Source of the DNA: Herbaspirillum sp. 3R11
GTDB taxonomy: Bacteria > Pseudomonadota > Gammaproteobacteria > Burkholderiales > Burkholderiaceae_D
Direction of reading: 5' to 3'
DNA length: 64,000 bases
NCBI RefSeq assembly: GCF_004563925.1
Contig: NZ_SPNJ01000002.1
Location: 62,001-126,000, forward strand
Every line of letters starts with the position of its first letter. The stretch's first letter is position 1. The notes beneath the pieces were generated by a model, which did not search any database, was not told where the DNA came from, and worked only from the letters and a program-made list of their open reading frames with translations. The position numbers and the translations under genes are program-made. Positions 60,189 to 64,000 of the stretch are shown here, piece by piece.

Positions 60189-61103
60189 TCAGCGCGCCAC
60201 CAGCCACGGCGGCGGCGTCAGCCGGGCCGCCACCCAATCCGAAAATGCCCGTGTCTTGCCGGGCGTACCGGCGGCGGCCGGCGTGACGATGTAGACCGCG
60301 CCCTTGTCCGCCAGCGGCCAGTCGGGCAGCACTTCGACCAGCTCGCCCGAGGCCAGGTGGTGACCGACGTACCAGTCCGAGGTGTGCATCACGCCCAGGC
60401 CGGACAGGGCCGCTTTCACCAGCAATTCTGAATCGCCCGAGGCCATGCGCGGCGTGACGTTCACGGTCTGGACGCCACCGGATTTTTGAAAGCGCCATTG
60501 CTCCGGCGTGACGCGCGCGCTGTTGCACAGGCAGTCGTGCTGTTCCAGATCCTGCGGCACGACGATGGCGGCGTGGCTCTCGAGGTAGGCGGGACTGGCG
60601 CACATGAGGCGGCGCCGGCCGGCCACCTTGCGCGCCACTAGGCGCGAATCCGGCAGCTCGCCCAGGCGAATGGCGAGGTCGTAGCGTTCGGCAATGAGGT
60701 CGACAAAACGGTTGTCGGCGTTCGCTTCGATTGTCACGTCCGGATGCGCCTTGAGGAAATCGATCATGATCGGCGCAATCCACATGCGGCCGAAACTGGC
60801 CGGCAGCGTGATCCGCAGATGGCCGCGCGCCTCGCCGGCGCCGAAGCCGGCGACTTCTTCCTGCGCCGCCTGCAAGTCTTCCACCAGCGGCGCGACGCGC
60901 AACAGATAGGCCTGTCCCGCCTCGGTCAGGGCCACCCGGCGCGTGGTGCGTTCGACCAGCCGGATTCCCAGGCGCGTCTCAAGCGCATGCAGCCGGCGCG
61001 TCACCACGGCCGGATCGCGGCGCAGTTCGCGACCGGCCGCAACGAAGGAGCCGCTGCGGGCCAGCGCCAGGAAAGCGCGGAGTTCGTCGAAGTTGATGTC
61101 CAT
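60189..61103 (-). CDS. LysR-family transcriptional regulator
   Basis: A 304-residue LysR protein; helix-turn-helix at about 8-66 (FLALARSGSFVAAGRELRRDPAVVTRRLHALETRLG) and effector domain at about 90-295. It diverges from the exported metallo-beta-lactamase-fold gene at 61267 and precedes the exported alpha/beta hydrolase on its own strand, so either or both may be its targets. An inverted repeat CTACTG/CAGTAG at 61153-61181 lies between it and the metallo-hydrolase. Confidence 0.88.
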   Translation of the reverse strand: MDINFDELRAFLALARSGSFVAAGRELRRDPAVVTRRLHALETRLGIRLVERTTRRVALTEAGQAYLLRVAPLVEDLQAAQEEVAGFGAGEARGHLRITLPASFGRMWIAPIMIDFLKAHPDVTIEANADNRFVDLIAERYDLAIRLGELPDSRLVARKVAGRRRLMCASPAYLESHAAIVVPQDLEQHDCLCNSARVTPEQWRFQKSGGVQTVNVTPRMASGDSELLVKAALSGLGVMHTSDWYVGHHLASGELVEVLPDWPLADKGAVYIVTPAAAGTPGKTRAFSDWVAARLTPPPWLVAR

Positions 61104-61266
61104 GGATCGCTGACGGGATTATTGAGAAAGGCGCATTTATGTTGTGATGATTCTACTGTTTTAGTTGAAATTCATCAGTAGTAGCATTTGCGGGTACCTC
61201 TCCACGGCCGGCAGGCGCACCGATGCAAATGCGGCCGGGAGCAATCAACCTGATGGAATCCGCACA

Positions 61267-62235
61267 ATGAAAACCCCACAATTCTTCACCATGAAACTTG
61301 TCGCCTCCGGTCTGTTGGCGCTGGCAGGATGGTCGACGTCCGCCGCACATGCCGCCGCGCCGCTGCAAAAATCGCAGCCCGGCTACTACCGCCTGATGGT
61401 TGGCAATGTCGAAGTGACGGCACTGTCGGACGGCACCAACAGCCTGTCGGCCAATGCGCTGCTGGACGGCATCGGCAAGGACGAGATCGCCAAAAAGCTG
61501 AACGACGCCTTCCTGACCGATCCGATCGAAACCTCGATCAACGCCTATCTGGTCAACACCGGCAAGAAGCTGGTCCTGATCGACACCGGCGCCGGCGGCA
61601 CCATCGACAAGAACAGCGGCCACCTGGTCGAGAGCCTGAAAGCCGCCGGCTACCAGCCCGGCCAGGTCGATGAAATCTACCTCACCCATCTGCACCTGGA
61701 TCATGCCGGCGGCCTGGCAAAAAATGGCAAGCGGGTGTTTCCGAATGCCGTCGTGCGCGCCGATCGCAAGGAGTCCGATTACTGGCTCAGCGCCAAAAAT
61801 GCGGCGACCGCGCTGCGTGGCGGCAAGAAGTCATTTACGGTGGCGGTGGACGTCTTGCGGCCCTATATCGCCGCCGGCAAATTCGTACCGTTTGACGGCG
61901 ACAGCGAACTGACTCCCGGCATCAGCAGCGTGGCGAACTACGGCCATACGCCCGGTCACAACGCCTACGGGGTCAGCAGCAAGGGACAACGGCTGACGAT
62001 CTTCGGCGACCTGGTGCATGTGGGCGCGATCCAGTTCCAGCATCCGGAAGTCACGATCGCCTTCGACAGCGACGAACACGAAGCGATGGCCGATCGCCGG
62101 CGCGCGTTCGACGCCATTGCCGATCAGCGCGAACTGGTGGCCGGGGCGCATCTGCCATTCCCCGGCATCGGCCACATCACCAAGGACGGCAGCGGTTATC
62201 GCTGGCAGCCAGTCAATTACACCCTGCCGCATTGA
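61267..62235 (+). CDS. Exported metallo-beta-lactamase-fold hydrolase
   Basis: A 322-residue metallo-hydrolase with a signal peptide (about 1-30, ending AAHAA), so probably periplasmic. The zinc motif is THLHLDHAGGL (HxHxDH), with further ligands in NYGHTPGHN, FGDLVH and GAHLPFPGIGH. The form LIDTGAGGT followed by this motif resembles lactonases and organophosphate hydrolases of the MBL fold, but the substrate is open. The ATG at 61267 is preferred to a longer frame, as it begins the signal peptide. It diverges from a LysR gene. Confidence 0.87.
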   Translation: MKTPQFFTMKLVASGLLALAGWSTSAAHAAAPLQKSQPGYYRLMVGNVEVTALSDGTNSLSANALLDGIGKDEIAKKLNDAFLTDPIETSINAYLVNTGKKLVLIDTGAGGTIDKNSGHLVESLKAAGYQPGQVDEIYLTHLHLDHAGGLAKNGKRVFPNAVVRADRKESDYWLSAKNAATALRGGKKSFTVAVDVLRPYIAAGKFVPFDGDSELTPGISSVANYGHTPGHNAYGVSSKGQRLTIFGDLVHVGAIQFQHPEVTIAFDSDEHEAMADRRRAFDAIADQRELVAGAHLPFPGIGHITKDGSGYRWQPVNYTLPH

Positions 62236-62272
62236 GCATGGCCGGATAAGGCTGCATGCACAGCCTTATTCC

Positions 62273-62893
62273 TTACCCGTTACCTTCATTCTTGCGCGAC
62301 CGGTGCGCCGCCTGCTTGGCGCGATTGCCGCACACGGCCATGCTGCACCAGCGGCGCGCATGGCCCTTGGTCCTGTCCAGAAACAGCATTGTGCAGGCCG
62401 GGCCTTCGCAAGCTTTGACGTAGGTGAAATTGTCGTCGCAGACGACGTTCGCCATCGCCTCGGCCAGCGGCAGCAGCAAGGACTCCGGCGTGCGCCAGCG
62501 GCGCTCCTTCTTGCGGGCGACGCCATTCGCTTCACTCGCAACGATCTGCACGAACACTTCATCGCGCGCCAGCAAACGGTTGAGCGGCTCCAGTTCGGCG
62601 ACGACCGAATCAGGCAAGGGCTGCCCTTTGTGCCGGACGACAAAGTCGCGGAACCACTCCCGCAATCCTCTGGCCTGCGCGGCGATCGCATCCAGTTCGC
62701 CCGGACCTGCGCTGCGGGAAAATTCTTCCAGCACGGACGCCGGCGCCAGCTTCGCCGCGCTCAGCCACGCCAGAAAATCCTTGCCCGAGCTCAGCCATTC
62801 CACCGGCGTGTCGACGGGCGTGGCCACGGAGTTCAAGAAATCCAGGCCGAGGGCATCGGCCAGGAACATCGGCGGCGGCAGTTGTTGGTCCAT
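62273..62893 (-). CDS. CGNR zinc-finger (ABATE-domain) regulator
   Basis: A 206-residue protein with a helical ABATE/DUF1470 domain (about 1-140) and a C-terminal CGNR zinc finger (about 155-195; CEGPACTMLFLDRTKGHARRWCSMAVCGNRAKQAAH), with Cys residues in two pairs. Such proteins are thought to be stress-responsive transcription regulators. The start ATG has AAGGA at good spacing. It diverges from the alpha/beta hydrolase at 63180 across about 290 bp with several inverted repeats containing GTTAC half-sites, so it likely represses that gene and its own. Confidence 0.9.
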   Translation of the reverse strand: MDQQLPPPMFLADALGLDFLNSVATPVDTPVEWLSSGKDFLAWLSAAKLAPASVLEEFSRSAGPGELDAIAAQARGLREWFRDFVVRHKGQPLPDSVVAELEPLNRLLARDEVFVQIVASEANGVARKKERRWRTPESLLLPLAEAMANVVCDDNFTYVKACEGPACTMLFLDRTKGHARRWCSMAVCGNRAKQAAHRSRKNEGNG

Positions 62894-62929
62894 GTTGCGA
62901 CATCCTTTCGTGCTGTGATTGTCCAGATA

Positions 62930-62972
62930 GTAACTTAATAAACGATTTATCAGAAGTTACCGATCTTCTGAT
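62930..62972. promoter_or_regulatory. Inverted repeats upstream of the CGNR gene
   Basis: ATCAGAAG/CTTCTGAT forms a perfect 8-bp inverted repeat with an 8-base gap at 62949-62972. Overlapping it, GTAACTT at 62930-62936 mirrors AAGTTAC at 62954-62960. They lie 37-79 bp upstream of the CGNR start and share the GTTAC core with the repeat at 63113-63136. Confidence 0.5.
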
Positions 62973-63107
62973 GGCAGAGCCCAGGCAGCGTGCCGGAAGG
63001 CCATCGCCGTATTTCGCCGTATCCCTGCAACAGTGCGCCATCCCTATGAATATGCGCTCCTTTCATTGAACTTCCATGATTCGATTGAATAACCGTTAAA
63101 AAATAGT

Positions 63108-63136
63108 TTGACAGGTTACAAATGAATAAGTAACCT
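63108..63136 (+). promoter_or_regulatory. Promoter with overlapping inverted repeat before the second alpha/beta hydrolase
   Basis: A consensus -35 box TTGACA (63108-63113) is followed after 17 bp by TAACCT as a -10 candidate. AGGTTAC/GTAACCT, a perfect 7-bp inverted repeat at 63113-63136, fills the spacer and -10, so a bound protein would block transcription. A second repeat TTAAATT/AATTTAA lies at 63137-63152. Confidence 0.55.
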
Positions 63137-63179
63137 TTAAATTGAAATTTAACCAGTTATTCAATTCGAGGAGCCCGTC

Positions 63180-64000
63180 ATGAAGCAAATACGCAACAAG
63201 AAGGTGGTGGTGGATGGTCTGGAAGTGTTCTATCGGGAAGCGGGCCGGCGCGACAAGCCGACGCTGTTGTTGCTGCACGGCTTTCCCAGCAGCAGCCACA
63301 TGTTCCGCGACCTGATCCCGCTGTTGGCGGAGCAATTCCATCTGGTGGCGCCCGACTTGCCGGGATTCGGCCGCACCGCGATGCCGCCGCGCGAGCAGTT
63401 CGACTACACCTTTGAAAGCCTGGCGCGGGTGATCGCCCGTTTCACGGAAGTGGTGGAGCTGGAGCGTTTCGCGATCTACGTATTCGACTACGGTTCGCCG
63501 GTCGGCCTGCGACTGGCGACCATGCATCCGGAACGTATCACCGCCATCGTCACGCAAAACGGCAACGCCTATCTGGAAGGACTCAGCGACGGCTGGAATC
63601 CGATCCGCCAATACTGGCAGGCGCCCAACCAGGCCAACCGCGACGCGCTGCGCCAACTGCTAACGCCGGAGGCCACGCTGTGGCAATACACGCATGGCGT
63701 CAGCGAGATTGACGCGGTGTCGCCGGACGGTTATTCGCTCGACGATTTCTACATGACCCGGCCGGGCGCGCATGAGGTCCAGCTGGACTTGTTCCTGGAC
63801 TACGCCGACAACGTCGCGCGCTATCCCGAATTCCAGGCCTATTTCCGCAAGCATCAGCCGCCCGTGCTGGCGGTGTGGGGACGCAACGATCCCTTCTTCC
63901 TGCCGGCCGGTGCGGAGGCGTTCAGGCGCGATATTCCGGGCGCAAAGATCGTGTTCTACGACACCGGCCACTTCGCCCTCGAGACGCACGCGGTCGAGAT
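63180..64000 (+). CDS. Alpha/beta hydrolase, haloalkane-dehalogenase/epoxide-hydrolase-like (partial, cut by right edge)
   Basis: About 273 residues are visible, with no stop before the window ends, so only a short C-terminus is missing. No signal peptide is present, unlike the paralogue at 59067. The oxyanion region is LLLLHGFPSSSHMF, the nucleophile position Asp103 in IYVFDYGSPVGL, and the catalytic His in YDTGHFALETHAVE. The Asp nucleophile fits epoxide hydrolases, haloalkane dehalogenases or related enzymes. The start ATG follows GAGGAG. It diverges from the CGNR regulator gene and has an operator-like repeat in its promoter. Confidence 0.88.
   Translation, partial: MKQIRNKKVVVDGLEVFYREAGRRDKPTLLLLHGFPSSSHMFRDLIPLLAEQFHLVAPDLPGFGRTAMPPREQFDYTFESLARVIARFTEVVELERFAIYVFDYGSPVGLRLATMHPERITAIVTQNGNAYLEGLSDGWNPIRQYWQAPNQANRDALRQLLTPEATLWQYTHGVSEIDAVSPDGYSLDDFYMTRPGAHEVQLDLFLDYADNVARYPEFQAYFRKHQPPVLAVWGRNDPFFLPAGAEAFRRDIPGAKIVFYDTGHFALETHAVE

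Overview
The window is a stretch of chromosome from a GC-rich Gram-negative bacterium. The protein set (outer-membrane porin, lipoproteins with lipoboxes, Tat-exported molybdoenzyme, many LysR/IclR/AraC/GntR/MocR regulators, catabolic genes) and the flavour of the sequences suggest a betaproteobacterium of the Burkholderiales, most likely an Oxalobacteraceae such as Herbaspirillum. This taxonomic call is from recognition, not from a search. No rRNA, tRNA, insertion sequence, prophage, integrase or CRISPR array was seen. About 60 protein genes are supported, including the two incomplete genes at the edges and two very small genes.

Layout. 1-1.7 kb: protocatechuate dioxygenase beta subunit (pcaH, cut by the left edge) diverging from an IclR regulator, with a perfect 31-bp inverted repeat between them. 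1.9-4.1 kb: an orphan NlpA/MetQ-type binding protein and an LLM-class flavin monooxygenase. 4.4-7 kb: two paralogous PDZ lipoproteins whose modules are shuffled. 7.2-9.8 kb: isoquinoline 1-oxidoreductase-like iron-sulfur and molybdenum subunits. 9.9-13 kb: 2OG-Fe(II) oxygenase, aldo/keto reductase, RelE/XRE toxin-antitoxin pair, CDP-diacylglycerol diphosphatase. 13-16 kb: AraC and MocR regulators. 16-23 kb: a spore-coat-U-type secreted protein, then a catabolic locus (ThDP enzyme, AraC regulator, NIPSNAP protein, lactate-permease-type transporter, SDR dehydrogenase).

23-32.5 kb: serine hydrolase, then LysR, porin, a PotABCD-type ABC transporter, a nucleoside hydrolase and an adenosine deaminase. 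This reads as a nucleoside uptake and salvage route from outer membrane to cytosol. 32.6-33.7 kb: a membrane protein coupled to a 24-residue membrane peptide. 33.9-39.9 kb: the four-gene ATP-dependent DNA-ligase repair cluster (exonuclease, ligase, Lhr-type helicase, PdeM), followed convergently by a heme-oxygenase-like diiron protein. 41.5-43 kb: small and odd proteins (36-residue membrane protein, a protein that is half Gln/Asn, a membrane protein with a reduced coat-U-like tail).

43-47.8 kb: a minus-strand operon of ABC ATPase, permease, binding protein, amidase and GntR regulator, with a palindromic operator candidate at its head. 48-53.5 kb: PAS hybrid histidine kinase, AhpD-like protein with Gdx/SugE exporter, MocR regulator diverging from an azoreductase-like flavoprotein. 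53.6-57 kb: HD-GYP phosphodiesterase, LysR diverging from a DJ-1/Hsp31-like protein and a quinol-monooxygenase-like protein. 57-64 kb: JmjC-like oxygenase, two LysR regulators, an exported alpha/beta hydrolase, an exported metallo-beta-lactamase-fold protein, a CGNR zinc-finger regulator, and a second alpha/beta hydrolase cut by the right edge.
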